A DNA stretch of 64,000 nt from Haloechinothrix aidingensis (GTDB lineage Bacteria; Actinomycetota; Actinomycetes; Mycobacteriales; Pseudonocardiaceae), in NCBI RefSeq assembly GCF_013450155.1, contig NZ_JACCKD010000003.1, forward strand, positions 310,001 to 374,000, given 5' to 3'. The position numbers and the translations under genes were made by a program. This document shows, piece by piece, positions 24,179-33,240 of the stretch. The notes below the pieces were generated by a model. It was not told where the DNA came from. It did no database searches and was given only the letters and a program-made list of their open reading frames with translations. Position 1 is the first letter of the stretch. The number at the start of each line of letters is the position of its first letter.

Positions 24179-24932
24179 GTGGATGTGACCGCGCACTATC
24201 GTGATCTGCTGGCCTCGCACTACAGCTGGATGCTGGGCGGGGACGTCGAGCAGGTCGCTGGTTCAGGACCGGCACCTGCTCGAGAAGTTCGGCCTCAGCG
24301 TGCGTTCCGAACACGGAATGGCGGTCGATCTGGGTTGTGGCCCGGGCCCGCAAACCCTGGCCTTGGCCGATATGGGGTTCGGCACCGTCGTCGGTGGCGA
24401 CACTAGTCAGGAGCTGCTCGACGAGCTCGTCCACCTCGCATACTCCCGCTCTGCAGTGCGGACGCATCACGGCGACCTTCTCGACGTTCTCCCTGAGATA
24501 GCCGGGTCCGGTGAGGTCGACGTTGTCGTGTGCATGCGCGACACGCTGTTGCACCTGCCCGGCATGGACGCGGTGGACTCGTTCCTGAGTCAGGTGAGCG
24601 CATCACTGGCTGCTGGTGGAACACTGGTGCTGACCTACCGCGATCTGACCCGGCAGCTCGAGGGAACGGACCGCTTCCTGCCGGTGCGCAGCGATGAGGA
24701 CCGGATCATGCTCTGCGCTCTCGACTACGACAGCCCGGAGACGGTGACCGTCAACGATCTCGTCTACATCCGAACGTCCGACGGCTGGCACCTGCACAAG
24801 AGCAGCTACCCCAAGCTGCGCATCGCCCCCGACGCGCTCGTAGCGCGGATCGATGCCGCGGGGCTCACGGTCACCCACCACGCACCCGACTCCAACGGCA
24901 TGTGGGCGACCGTCGCGTGCGCCCAACAGTGA
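24179..24932 (+). pseudogene. SAM-dependent methyltransferase gene with a frameshift
   Basis: The start region (GTG 24179 after GGGAGG) encodes VDVTAHYRDLLASHYSWMLGGDVEQVA, which is the typical beginning of a class I methyltransferase. At about 24256-24263 the frame is lost; the homology continues in another frame with LLEKFGLSVRSEHG, the SAM motif VDLGCGPGPQTLALADMGF and the rest of the fold to a stop at 24932. One extra base near GTCGCTGG would explain it. Intact, the protein would be about 250 residues. It is either a recent pseudogene or a sequencing error; otherwise the body looks functional, with no further stops. Confidence 0.75.
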
Positions 24933-25028
24933 GCCAGGGCTACATCTCCAAGAGACACAGTTACGCTCAGTTCCGTTCTCAGCAGTCCGGTGAAGTGTGG
25001 GAACGGCGTTAATCCTTCCGCTGTGCGA

Positions 25029-25565
25029 TCAGGGCTCGACGTATGCTGCCCGCTCCCGAGCGCGGGCAGCCACGCCGCTGTCGGTGCAAAAGCCTGTCCG
25101 GTCCCGTTTGAGACAGAGCAGGCCGAGCAGTCGGTTGTCCGGATCGACGACGGCGAGGCGACGCTGACCGCTTGTGACCATCCATCGATGGATGGTGAGG
25201 ATCGGCTGCTCGGGTGCGGTGGTCCGGCATGTCAGTGTCGAAAGCCTCAGCGCCGACGCGGTGGGCGGAGAACTGGTGGTGAGGTCCTCGCGCGTCAGGG
25301 TGCCGCGCAAGATCCCGTTCGTCGTGAGCAGGAGCATGTGTACGTGGGGGTCCTCGAACACTGTTGCCGCGCGTGCGCTCGACGTGTCGGTCGGCAGGGT
25401 CTTCGGGGCGGTGAGCATGATCTCGCGCACTGTGCACCGGGTGAGCTCGGCGCTCAGCGCGGGGCAGGTCGACTGGCAGCCGGTCGTGTCGAGCGGCGCA
25501 GGCTGCCTCCGCATCGGTTTTCCCCGTTGGGCCGTGGCCAGCCGGGAAACGGCGTCGGGGGCCAT
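25029..25565 (-). CDS. CBS-domain protein
   Basis: A 178-residue protein with a tandem CBS pair. The first repeat covers TVREIMLTAPKTLPTDTSSARAATVFEDPHVHMLLLTTNG and the second APEQPILTIHRWMVTSGQRRLAVVDPDNRLLGLL. CBS pairs bind adenine nucleotides or SAM and regulate partner proteins. The first 45 residues (Arg/Pro/Cys-rich) are not part of the fold. Its ATG at 25565 is 4 bases after the stop of the molybdopterin oxidoreductase gene, so the two are co-expressed. A regulatory or stabilising role for the enzyme is inference. Confidence 0.78.
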   Translation of the reverse strand: MAPDAVSRLATAQRGKPMRRQPAPLDTTGCQSTCPALSAELTRCTVREIMLTAPKTLPTDTSSARAATVFEDPHVHMLLLTTNGILRGTLTREDLTTSSPPTASALRLSTLTCRTTAPEQPILTIHRWMVTSGQRRLAVVDPDNRLLGLLCLKRDRTGFCTDSGVAARARERAAYVEP

Positions 25566-25569
25566 GCGC

Positions 25570-28116
25570 TCACGCCGCCGTTTCGTCGCCTGTGGCTCGC
25601 GCGGCGGGTAGTGGCTCGATGCGCGCGGGCACGTTCTTGTGCCAGGGGGTGCCGAAGAACTTGTCTCGCCGGGTGCCGGAGGTCAGCGCGTTGGGTGCCA
25701 CCCCGACCACATGGTCGGGGTTGTCGTCGTCCGGGTAGGTCACGCCCATGCCGTTGGGCAGCGAGATGTGGCCAGGTTGCATCATGTCGCTGACCTCCAC
25801 GCTGGTCTCGGCAGCGCCGGTTGCCGTGACCACGCGCACCGTGTCGCCGGTGTGGAGGCCGCGTTCGCCTGCGTCGGCCTCGCTGATCCGTAGGGCGCCT
25901 TCCTTGTCCCGGCGGCGCCATTCCGGATCGCGGATGATCACGTTAGCGGTGAAGGAGCGGCGCTCCCCGGCGGAGAGGGTGAAGGGGAACTCGTCGCTGG
26001 TGTAGCTGGGCTCGGTCGCGGCGATGCGCGCCAGTTCCTCGAGAAGCTCGGGGATGGCCGCGTGGATCTTACCGTCCGGGTGCTGGATGTAGCCCCACGC
26101 ATCCTCGTAGCGATCCTCCGCGAACAGCACGCCCTCGCCGCGGGTGTGGATGGCGTCGAACAGCTGCTCGCCCTGGGCGAATCCGCGGCCGCTGAATCCG
26201 GCGCGGGCGACGGCGTCGGGTTGCGCGATCGCGCACAGGTGCGCCAGCCCCCAGATCAACGCCACGGACCGTTCACCCTCGGGCAGGGTTGCGCCCAGTG
26301 TCTTGTACAGCAGGTACGGGACCAGACCTGCCAGTTCGGGCCGCTGCTCGATCGCGGAGAAGAACGCCAGTGCGAACGCGCGCCTGCTCACCCTGGCCGC
26401 CGCGGTGAGGTCGTCGAGCAGACGAGCTTCGACAACGCCGAGCCGGTCGATGATCGCGGCGTAGATATCGGGTTCGGTTCGGGTGCCCGGCAGAGGCGCC
26501 ATCAACGGTGCCCGCAGCTGGAAGGTGTTGTGCGGGAAGTGCAGCGTGAACAGCGACGCCTCATGCTTCTCGAACTGGCTGGCCGCGGGCAGCACGTAGT
26601 CGGCTTGGCGCGCGGTTTCGGTCATGGCGACGTCGACCACTACCGTCAGCTCCAGGGAACGCATCGCTTCTCGGAACCGGTCCGACTCGGCGAGTGAGTG
26701 GGCGGGGTTCGACGCGTCGATCCACATCGCCCGTAGCCGATCGGGGTGATCGGTGACGATTTCGTCGGTGATCGCGTTGCACGGGATCAGGCCGCCGACG
26801 ATGTTCGCGCCCGAAACCGGGGTGGTGCCGTTGGCGTCGGGCCTGCCGAGGGTGTCGGCGATGCGGCGGGCGGCGGGCACCGACACCGGCTCGAAGAACA
26901 TCCCCAGCGCGACGTCCGCACCGCGGTCGGCGATGTGGCGCGACCACGGGCTCCGCGCTGCCGCCGCCACGGCGCGGAGCAGCGGCGTCGCACCCCGCTT
27001 CATCAACGTGGTAGCCAGCCGTGCGCGGGCACACGCGGCCGGGGGTGGACCCTGCTCGGACGGGACCGGGTGCCAGCGCCCGGCGATGGGAAACATCCAC
27101 GAGTGGATGTGTACCCCGCCGGGTTTCGCGAAGTTCCCCGTGAGCATCCACATCATCTTGTTCAGGTAGGACACCAGGGTGCTGTTCGGGGACTGCTGAA
27201 CGCCGAGGTCCTCATAAGTGGCCGCGCTCTTGGCCGCGGCGACGCGGCGGGCGGCGGCGCGGATCTGCTCCTCTGCTACGCCGCAGACCCGGGCATGGTC
27301 GGCGATGTCGATGCGGCGCAGCACGGCGAGAACGTCGTGGCTGCCGGTCGTGTGCCGCTGCAGCCAGGCCTGGGCGTGCAGGTCCTCCTGCACCAGGGTC
27401 GCCGCGATCGCGGACACGCACCAGGCGTCGGTACCGGGTTTGAGCTGTAGGTGAATATCGGCCATCTGCGCGGTCTCGGAGCGGCGCGGGTCGATCACGA
27501 TCATGGCCCGTTCGGGATCCTTGGCCAGTTCCTTGAGTACCGGCCGGGCGCGAGCCACCCCGTGGGACTGCCACGGGTTCTTCCCGATGAAGATGGCGAC
27601 CTCGGTGTGCTCGAAGTCCCCAGAGGTGTGGTTGCCGTAGAGGTGTTGGTCGACCCAGCCCTCGCCGGTTTTCTCCTGCGCCAAGGCATTCGACATATAC
27701 TCCGCGCCGACCGCATGGAACAACGCGCGGCCGTATGAGCCGCCGAGATGGTTGCCCTGCCCGCCGCCTCCGTAGAAGAAGATCTTGTCGCCGCCATGGG
27801 CGTCGCGGACCGCGGCCAGCTCGGCGGCGATCTCGTCGAGCGCGGTGTCCCAGTCGATCTCCTCGTAGCTGCCGTCGGCGCGGCGGCGCAGTGGCGTGTC
27901 GATCCGGTGCCGCCCGTTCTGGTACTTCTCCAGCCGCAGCGGTTTCTCGCACGTGTACCCCGCCGAGCCGGGATGTTCCTTGTCGCCCCGGATCTTGGTC
28001 AGGCTCCGATCGGTGACCTGTACTTCCAAACCGCAGTTACATTCGCAGAGAATGCAGGCGGTCTTTTTCCACGCTGGCTGTGGGGTGTCTGGCGTGCTCG
28101 GTTCCGCTGTCATCAT
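25570..28116 (-). CDS. molybdopterin oxidoreductase (FdhF/NapA-like)
   Basis: An enzyme of about 848 residues in the DMSO-reductase superfamily, with bis-MGD cofactor. The N-terminal [4Fe-4S] site is CILCECNCGLEV (C-x2-C-x3-C) with the fourth cysteine in GYTCEKPLRLEKY. Cofactor-domain motifs include IFIGKNPWQSHG, IVIDPRRSETAQMAD, MWMLTGNFAKPGGVH and the C-terminal FTANVIIRDPEWR and GHISLPNGMGV. Where FdhF and NapA have a Mo-ligand Cys/SeCys, this protein reads LAQEKTGEGWVDQ with no cysteine. ATG 28116 has an AAGGA ribosome site; the longer frame begins with TTG inside the upstream gene. No Tat signal or partner subunit is evident. Substrate unknown. Confidence 0.83.
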   Translation of the reverse strand: MMTAEPSTPDTPQPAWKKTACILCECNCGLEVQVTDRSLTKIRGDKEHPGSAGYTCEKPLRLEKYQNGRHRIDTPLRRRADGSYEEIDWDTALDEIAAELAAVRDAHGGDKIFFYGGGGQGNHLGGSYGRALFHAVGAEYMSNALAQEKTGEGWVDQHLYGNHTSGDFEHTEVAIFIGKNPWQSHGVARARPVLKELAKDPERAMIVIDPRRSETAQMADIHLQLKPGTDAWCVSAIAATLVQEDLHAQAWLQRHTTGSHDVLAVLRRIDIADHARVCGVAEEQIRAAARRVAAAKSAATYEDLGVQQSPNSTLVSYLNKMMWMLTGNFAKPGGVHIHSWMFPIAGRWHPVPSEQGPPPAACARARLATTLMKRGATPLLRAVAAAARSPWSRHIADRGADVALGMFFEPVSVPAARRIADTLGRPDANGTTPVSGANIVGGLIPCNAITDEIVTDHPDRLRAMWIDASNPAHSLAESDRFREAMRSLELTVVVDVAMTETARQADYVLPAASQFEKHEASLFTLHFPHNTFQLRAPLMAPLPGTRTEPDIYAAIIDRLGVVEARLLDDLTAAARVSRRAFALAFFSAIEQRPELAGLVPYLLYKTLGATLPEGERSVALIWGLAHLCAIAQPDAVARAGFSGRGFAQGEQLFDAIHTRGEGVLFAEDRYEDAWGYIQHPDGKIHAAIPELLEELARIAATEPSYTSDEFPFTLSAGERRSFTANVIIRDPEWRRRDKEGALRISEADAGERGLHTGDTVRVVTATGAAETSVEVSDMMQPGHISLPNGMGVTYPDDDNPDHVVGVAPNALTSGTRRDKFFGTPWHKNVPARIEPLPAARATGDETAA

Positions 28117-28154
28117 CGTTTCCTTGGTGTCGTGTACCTGTGGCGAGCTTGTCG

Positions 28155-28961
28155 TCAACGGCCCGTGAAGCGGGCTGGGCGGCGTTCGACGAAGGACTGC
28201 ACCCCTTCGGCGGCGTCCTCACTGCCGAACAGTGCGCCTACGTCGCTGACGAGGCGATCGGCGGCTGCGCTCCGGCCCTCTACCAGGGCGCGGTTGGCAG
28301 AGGCGAGTGTGGTGCGCACGCCGAGCGGGGCAGCTTGCCCGGCGATGTGTTCGGCCAGTTCCACCGCCCGGTCGAACTGCGTACCGGGTTCGACGAGTTC
28401 CTGAACCAACCCGATCCGGATCGCCTCGGCAGCGTCGAACTCGTCGCCGGTGAGCAGCCACCGCATTGCATTGCCCCAACCGGCCTCGTGGGGGAACCGA
28501 ATCGTCGCCCCGCCAAACGGGTAGATGCCCCGTTGTACCTCCATTTGCGAGAAACGACTGTCACGTGCGGCGACACGAATGTCGGCCGCGAGCAGCAATT
28601 CGATCCCCAGGGTCATGCACCAGCCCTGGGTGGCCGCCACGATCGGCTTGGAGCGCTCCCGCCCGATCAACCCCCACGGGTCCACGGCCCGCTCGGAGTC
28701 ATAGCGTGGCTTGCGCTCACCGATCCGCCCCGCAGCCTGCGCCAGATCCAGCCCGCCGGTGAAATGCTCACCGTGGGCGAACAGCACCCCCACCCACGCC
28801 TGCGGATCGTCCTCCAACCGGGCGTAGGCCTCAGCTAACCCGTTGAGCAGGTCCTGGTTGAACGCGTTGCGCTTGGCCGGCCGGTTGAGCCCCACCAGCA
28901 GCACGTGCCCGCGCAACTGCACCGTCACCACGGCGTCCTCGCCCGTCTCGGGTGCATCCAT
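28155..28961 (-). CDS. enoyl-CoA hydratase/isomerase (crotonase) family protein
   Basis: A 268-residue crotonase. It shows VLLVGLNRPAKRNAFNQDLL, the oxyanion-hole segment FAHGEHFTGGLDLAQ (GG-L-D), and the second signature PIVAATQGWCMTLGIELLLAADIRVA, ending with SEDAAEGVQSFVERRPARFTGR. Of the two catalytic glutamates in true hydratases, the region MEVQRGIYPFGG keeps one acidic residue, so hydratase or isomerase activity is possible but unproven. It is the first gene of the operon crotonase, Mo oxidoreductase, CBS protein, transcribed away from a TetR gene across a 27-bp palindrome. A lipid or acyl-CoA substrate is implied. Confidence 0.85.
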   Translation of the reverse strand: MDAPETGEDAVVTVQLRGHVLLVGLNRPAKRNAFNQDLLNGLAEAYARLEDDPQAWVGVLFAHGEHFTGGLDLAQAAGRIGERKPRYDSERAVDPWGLIGRERSKPIVAATQGWCMTLGIELLLAADIRVAARDSRFSQMEVQRGIYPFGGATIRFPHEAGWGNAMRWLLTGDEFDAAEAIRIGLVQELVEPGTQFDRAVELAEHIAGQAAPLGVRTTLASANRALVEGRSAAADRLVSDVGALFGSEDAAEGVQSFVERRPARFTGR

Positions 28962-29031
28962 CAGACGTATCTCCTGTTCGATCGGCCTTCGCAGCCGCTT
29001 GGCCGGACTCGACCGGGGCTACTGACAGGTA

Positions 29032-29058
29032 ACTATGGAATATGGCATACTCCATAGT
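29032..29058. promoter_or_regulatory. 27-bp palindromic operator between crotonase operon and TetR gene
   Basis: ACTATGGA (29032-29039) and TCCATAGT (29051-29058) are perfect arms, and the centre TATG-G-CATA continues the dyad. Only one base pair breaks symmetry in 27 bases. It lies in the divergent spacer, so TetR binding would control both directions. Confidence 0.8.
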
Positions 29059-29090
29059 CAAGGCTTTGTGTGATGGGAAGGTATTTGGTG

Positions 29091-29663
29091 ATGCAGCGCA
29101 CGTCGGGTGGGAGCAAGCAACAGATGCTTACCAGCGCGGTATCGTTGCTGCGCGAACGCGGAGCCGCGGGTGTCACGGTCGATGCCGTCCTCGCGCACAG
29201 CGGCGCACCCCGGGGTTCGGTGTACCACCACTTTCCTGGCGGACGCAGCGAGCTGATCCTCAGCGCGGTCGGGTTGGCAGGCGAACACATCGGGGAGCTA
29301 CTCGATGAGGCCATCGCCGACGGGAGCCCGCGGCGGGCACTGGAACGGTTCGTGTGGTTCTGGAAGCAAACGCTGATCGACACCGACTACCTAGCCGGTT
29401 GCCCGGTCCTCGCTCTCGCAGTGGACAGCCACCAGAACGCTCCGCAGGCGGCGGAACTGCTACAGGAGGTCTTCGCTTCCTGGCAGACCAGAATCCAGCA
29501 GCTACTCGTTGGCGCCGGCACTCCCGCCGACCGCGCCAAGCGCCTGTCCACGTTAACGATCGCCGCCATCGAGGGCGCGGTTGTCCTCTGTCGTGTCCAT
29601 CGCGACACCGGGCCCCTCGACGACGTCCTGACCGAGTTCACCACCCTGCTCGACCCCTCATGA
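29091..29663 (+). CDS. TetR family regulator (LmrA/YxaF-type)
   Basis: A 190-residue repressor. The helix-turn-helix covers GVTVDAVLAHSGAPRGSVYHHFPGGRSELI (about residues 25-54); the conserved C-terminal pattern VWFWKQTLIDTDYLAGCPVLALAVD and FASWQTRIQQLLVGAG is that of the LmrA/YxaF group, which often respond to hydrophobic compounds. ATG at 29091 follows GGGAAGG; GTG/ATG codons at 29070-29073 are less well placed. It diverges from the crotonase/Mo-oxidoreductase operon, and the palindrome between them is the probable operator. Confidence 0.87.
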   Translation: MQRTSGGSKQQMLTSAVSLLRERGAAGVTVDAVLAHSGAPRGSVYHHFPGGRSELILSAVGLAGEHIGELLDEAIADGSPRRALERFVWFWKQTLIDTDYLAGCPVLALAVDSHQNAPQAAELLQEVFASWQTRIQQLLVGAGTPADRAKRLSTLTIAAIEGAVVLCRVHRDTGPLDDVLTEFTTLLDPS

Positions 29664-29729
29664 ACCCAGCCTGACGTCATCGCCCGCATGCGACTCCTCG
29701 CTCGGGCCATTGTCGGGTGCGCCGTCCCG

Positions 29730-30743
29730 CTACGCCGAGGGCGCGCCGGGGGCTCTCGCGGTGGGCAGGTCGAAGGCGGCCGCTGCGGCGTGGAACCGGA
29801 CCCGAGTTTCGTGGTCCGTGGTCCAGCCGGCGACCTCGCGCAGCATGCCGAACTCGTGGCTGAGGGTGGTGGCTGATGTGGTGCGGGTGTCGGTGTTGAC
29901 GGTGACCGCCAGTCCGTCGTCGAGAAGCGTCGTGGCCGGATGGTCGTCCAGACCGGCCACGGCCCCGGTCTGGACGTTGCTCGTCGGGCACATCTCCAGG
30001 GCGATGCGCTCCCGCCGCAGGCGGTCGAGCAGGGCACGGTCGCCGACACAGCGGACGCCGTGGCCTATCCGGCGCGCGCCGAGCACGTCGATGGCTTCCC
30101 ACATGCTGGCCGGACCGGCTACCTCACCGGCATGAACAGTGCATGCGAGTCCCGCGGCGTGAGCGAGCTCGAAGGCCTCGCGATGTGGAGTGGCGGGATG
30201 GTTCTGCTCGTCCCCGGCCAGGTCGAGTCCGGCGACCGCGTCCTTGTGGCGCAGCGCGGTCTCGGCGACCGCCAGGCTTTCCTGCGGGCTCTGGTGTCGC
30301 AGGCAGCACAGCAGCAACCCGGTGGCTACTCCCGTGCTCTCCCGGCCGGCTGCCAGGCCCTCGGCGACGGAGGCCACGGCCTCGTCCTGGGTCATTCCCC
30401 GGCGGCAGTGCAGTTGCGGGGCGAAGCGCACCTCGCCATAGACGACGCCGTCGGTACGGAAGTCCTCCACCAGTTCGCGTGCGGCCCTGCGCAGCGCCTC
30501 CGGGCTCTGCAGTACCTGGAGTGGCACGTCGATGTAGGACAGGAACCGGCTCAGGCTGCCGCAGTGCGCCGGCGCGACGACCAGGTGCTCGACGGGCGCG
30601 GCCAGCGTCATGCCCTGCTCACGCGCCAGCTCGGCGATCGTGCTCGGGCGCACGGACCCGTCGAGATGGCAGTGCAGTTCGTATCGCGGCACCGGGGTCG
30701 GCGCGGGCTCGGAAGCCATCGACGTCCTGTCCTTCTCGCTCAT
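29730..30743 (-). CDS. add: adenosine deaminase
   Basis: A 337-residue zinc enzyme converting adenosine to inosine in purine salvage. Diagnostic motifs are in order: ELHCHLDGS (metal histidines, about residue 23), TVHAGEVAG (metal histidine and catalytic glutamate), RIGHGVR (catalytic histidine), EMCPTSNVQTGAV and VTVNTDTRT (metal aspartate). Length is normal. ATG at 30743 is 4 bases after the stop of an SRPBCC-protein gene, so both are on one transcript. No downstream partner is seen before the TetR gene on the other strand. Confidence 0.93.
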   Translation of the reverse strand: MSEKDRTSMASEPAPTPVPRYELHCHLDGSVRPSTIAELAREQGMTLAAPVEHLVVAPAHCGSLSRFLSYIDVPLQVLQSPEALRRAARELVEDFRTDGVVYGEVRFAPQLHCRRGMTQDEAVASVAEGLAAGRESTGVATGLLLCCLRHQSPQESLAVAETALRHKDAVAGLDLAGDEQNHPATPHREAFELAHAAGLACTVHAGEVAGPASMWEAIDVLGARRIGHGVRCVGDRALLDRLRRERIALEMCPTSNVQTGAVAGLDDHPATTLLDDGLAVTVNTDTRTTSATTLSHEFGMLREVAGWTTDHETRVRFHAAAAAFDLPTARAPGAPSA

Positions 30744-30747
30744 CCCA

Positions 30748-31389
30748 TCAGGTTACGGCCGCCGCGATGCGCTGCTGCACGGCTTTCCAGTGCTCGCGCA
30801 TCCGCGTCCTGGCCGTGGCATCCGGCAGCTTCTCCACGTGCACGGTGAGCCTGGTCTTGCCGGAGGCTGCCGCCGCCAGGGTGAGCTGGAGCGTCGCCGG
30901 TGCCTGCCACCCGTCGGGTTGCCAGGTCATGCGGATACGGTGCTCCGGCTTGACGACCCGGATCTCGCCGTGTGCCGGTGGTGTGTCGGTCCCGCCCGTG
31001 ACCCGGTAGCGCGCTCCCGGTTCGAAGGTCACGGCTGCTCCGGGCCCCAGCCACAGTTCGGGCCTGGTGACGAGGCACTCCCAGACGGCGGACCTGCTGG
31101 CCGGGAGGCTGCGCTGGACGCCGACCTGGAAACCGGCATCCGCGGTCTGTCCGGGTACTCGCGTACCGCGCGCCTGCTCGTAGCCCACGGCGATGGACTG
31201 GCGCCACCATGCCGTCGTGGTCTCGGCGTGCTCCTGCTCCAGGTGGCCCACGATCCGCTTGTGGTCCCACTGCTCGGCTCCCGCGCTGTCCAGGGTGGCC
31301 AGCCAGTCCGTCCAGCCCATTCCGGTCGCCGCGCGCAACGCCGGCGAGGAGACGCGCCCGGACGTTGGTTCGTCGTGCTCCGCGCTCAT
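30748..31389 (-). CDS. SRPBCC (AHSA1-like) protein with DUF4287-type N-terminus
   Basis: A 213-residue two-part protein. Residues 20-75 (WTDWLATLDSAGAEQWDHKRIVGHLEQEHAETTTAWWRQSI) resemble DUF4287, a small helical domain. Residues 85-205 form an AHSA1-type SRPBCC beta-sheet cavity (RSLPASRSAVWECLVTRPELWLG, RIRMTWQPDGWQAPATLQLTL, HWKAVQQRI). Such proteins bind lipophilic ligands or modulate chaperones. ATG at 31389 is the only start that excludes an unconserved upstream extension. It is directly followed by add; the functional link is not obvious. Confidence 0.75.
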   Translation of the reverse strand: MSAEHDEPTSGRVSSPALRAATGMGWTDWLATLDSAGAEQWDHKRIVGHLEQEHAETTTAWWRQSIAVGYEQARGTRVPGQTADAGFQVGVQRSLPASRSAVWECLVTRPELWLGPGAAVTFEPGARYRVTGGTDTPPAHGEIRVVKPEHRIRMTWQPDGWQAPATLQLTLAAAASGKTRLTVHVEKLPDATARTRMREHWKAVQQRIAAAVT

Positions 31390-31472
31390 GTGGCCAGTGT
31401 AGGCCGCGGTGACGTCGCGTACCCGGCGAACCGGGACGTGGCCGATGGCGGGCCGCCCGCTCGGCACGCTGC

Positions 31473-31895
31473 TCAGCCGGAGCGGTCGGGTCCGGCACGC
31501 GTGATGGCGAGCGTGACGAGTACGCGCTCCTCCTGCCGCATGGCCCTGCGGTACTCCTCCCAGTCGGGATGCTCGCCGGAGAGCCTGCGGTAGTACTCGA
31601 TGAGCCCGTCCATGGCCTCGGGCAGCTGCGTGATCCGGGCGGTGCCTTCGACCTGGACCCAGTCGCCGAAGAACCCCTCGGGGAGCACGCACAACCACGC
31701 ACGCGGGTCACGCCGAAGGTTGCGGACCTTGTAGGCGTGCTCCCGCGTGCTGATCAGGACGGCGCCCGCATCGTCGACGGTGGCCAGTACGGGTGACATC
31801 TGCGGTGTTCCGTCCGCGCGCATGGTCGCGAGCACCGCGCGGCTCTTCTCCCGCAACACCTCGACGGCGTCGGATACCTCCATGCGGCCCAGCAT
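31473..31895 (-). CDS. PPOX-class F420-dependent oxidoreductase
   Basis: A 140-residue split-barrel flavin/F420-binding protein. It shows RAVLATMRADGTPQMSPVLATVDDAGAVLI, then HAYKVRNLRRDPRAWLCVLP and GDWVQVEGTARI, the usual order for pyridoxamine-5-phosphate-oxidase-like F420 enzymes. These reduce small organic molecules with F420H2 in actinobacteria. The ATG at 31883 (MEVSDAVEVL) is an alternative start. No partner gene is evident. Substrate is unknown. Confidence 0.82.
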   Translation of the reverse strand: MLGRMEVSDAVEVLREKSRAVLATMRADGTPQMSPVLATVDDAGAVLISTREHAYKVRNLRRDPRAWLCVLPEGFFGDWVQVEGTARITQLPEAMDGLIEYYRRLSGEHPDWEEYRRAMRQEERVLVTLAITRAGPDRSG

Positions 31896-31971
31896 GCCGG
31901 TGGTCGCGTACCTACGCGAGCGGGCGCGCCGCGTGGTCCGGACCGAGATCGGCTCACCCTGGCACCTGTGG

Positions 31972-33159
31972 TCAGAGCAGTACTTCGCCGTCCCTGGCCA
32001 CGACCCGGCCGCCTGCCATCACGAGCCGCCTGCGGGGTGCGCGTACCAGTGCGTCCGGGACGTTCTCGGCGTCGAGCAGGACGATGTCGGCGCGCGCACC
32101 GGGAGCCAGATCGAAGGCGGGACGGTGTACGAACCCGCCACCCCCGGTGCTCGCGAGCCGGACAGCGCGGGTGAGGTCCTCGTCGGTCCGCAGGCGATGT
32201 AGCTGTGCGAACCTCAGGGCGATACCGAGCATGTCGCCGTCCCCGTACGGGGACCACAGGTCACGGATCCCGTCAGTGCCGAGGCCGAGCGTTATCTCTC
32301 GCTCGCGCATGTCGCGCCACGGCAGCGGGGCCGACGGTGCCGGTGCCACGGTCGTCCACGAGATACCTACCTCGCCGAGCTCGTCCAGCAGCTCGGCCTG
32401 GCGGTGTGCCGGGAGCTCACCGAGAGCGAACCCGTGCGCGATCGTCACCCTGCCGTGCAGACCCGCCCGGCGGGTGCGGTCGATGATGAGTTCCATCTGG
32501 AACGCGCCCAGCTCGCCACCATCGTGCAGATGGATGTCGATCCCGACACCGCGGCGCTCGGCGATCTCGAACAAGCCGTCCAGCTGCGCGACCGGGTCGC
32601 GGTCGATCGACGCCGGGTCGATTCCACCGATGTTGCTCGCCCCCGCCGCGGCGGCCTGGTCGAGCAGCTCCAGGACGCCGGGACGCCGAACAACGCCGTC
32701 CTGTGGAAAGGCGACGATCTCCACCTCGACGGCGCCGTCCAGCGCGGCAGCCGCCGCACGAACGGTGTCGATGCCACGGAGACCGGTACCGAGGTCGACG
32801 TCGACGTGCGTGCGGGTCGCCGTCGTGCCGTGGCGCAGGAACTCCCGCAACACGGCAGTGGCACCGTCGATGCTCGGGATACCGTACTTGTCGCGCTCGG
32901 CACGCTCGTGCGCGATCCGTCCCTGCGTCGTGGGCTCGCCCCCGTACGAGACCCATGGCTGTCCCCACCAGCTCTTGTCCACGTGCGCGTGCGCATTGAT
33001 GAACCCTGGTAACGCGAGCAGGCCACCGCCGTCGACGGTCACGCCAGAGGTATCCGCGGTACCGGCCGCCACGACATCCGAGATCGTGCCGTCCGCGATC
33101 AGCACGTCGACAGGGGCGGCACCCCACGGGCACACGTTGGCCAATGTCAGCGAAGCCAC
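31972..33159 (-). CDS. amidohydrolase/cytosine-deaminase-like protein
   Basis: A 395-residue metal-dependent hydrolase. Metal ligands appear as INAHAHVDKSWW (near residue 60), HVDVD and DIHLHDGGELG, IAHGFALGE, and LGTDGIRD (aspartate). The beta-sandwich tail ends ADIVLLDAENVPDALV. The layout resembles cytosine deaminase and N-isopropylammelide-type enzymes that act on nitrogen heterocycles. GTG at 33159 is preferred: the ATG at 33219 would add a tail of basic residues not seen in relatives. It stands alone, and its substrate cannot be inferred from neighbours. Confidence 0.8.
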   Translation of the reverse strand: MASLTLANVCPWGAAPVDVLIADGTISDVVAAGTADTSGVTVDGGGLLALPGFINAHAHVDKSWWGQPWVSYGGEPTTQGRIAHERAERDKYGIPSIDGATAVLREFLRHGTTATRTHVDVDLGTGLRGIDTVRAAAAALDGAVEVEIVAFPQDGVVRRPGVLELLDQAAAAGASNIGGIDPASIDRDPVAQLDGLFEIAERRGVGIDIHLHDGGELGAFQMELIIDRTRRAGLHGRVTIAHGFALGELPAHRQAELLDELGEVGISWTTVAPAPSAPLPWRDMREREITLGLGTDGIRDLWSPYGDGDMLGIALRFAQLHRLRTDEDLTRAVRLASTGGGGFVHRPAFDLAPGARADIVLLDAENVPDALVRAPRRRLVMAGGRVVARDGEVLL

Positions 33160-33240
33160 GGCACCAGAGCATAGACCGAGATCTCGTCGCACTCGCGCGC
33201 CGTACCGGTACGACCTCATCGGGACGTCCGCCTGGCGGGC

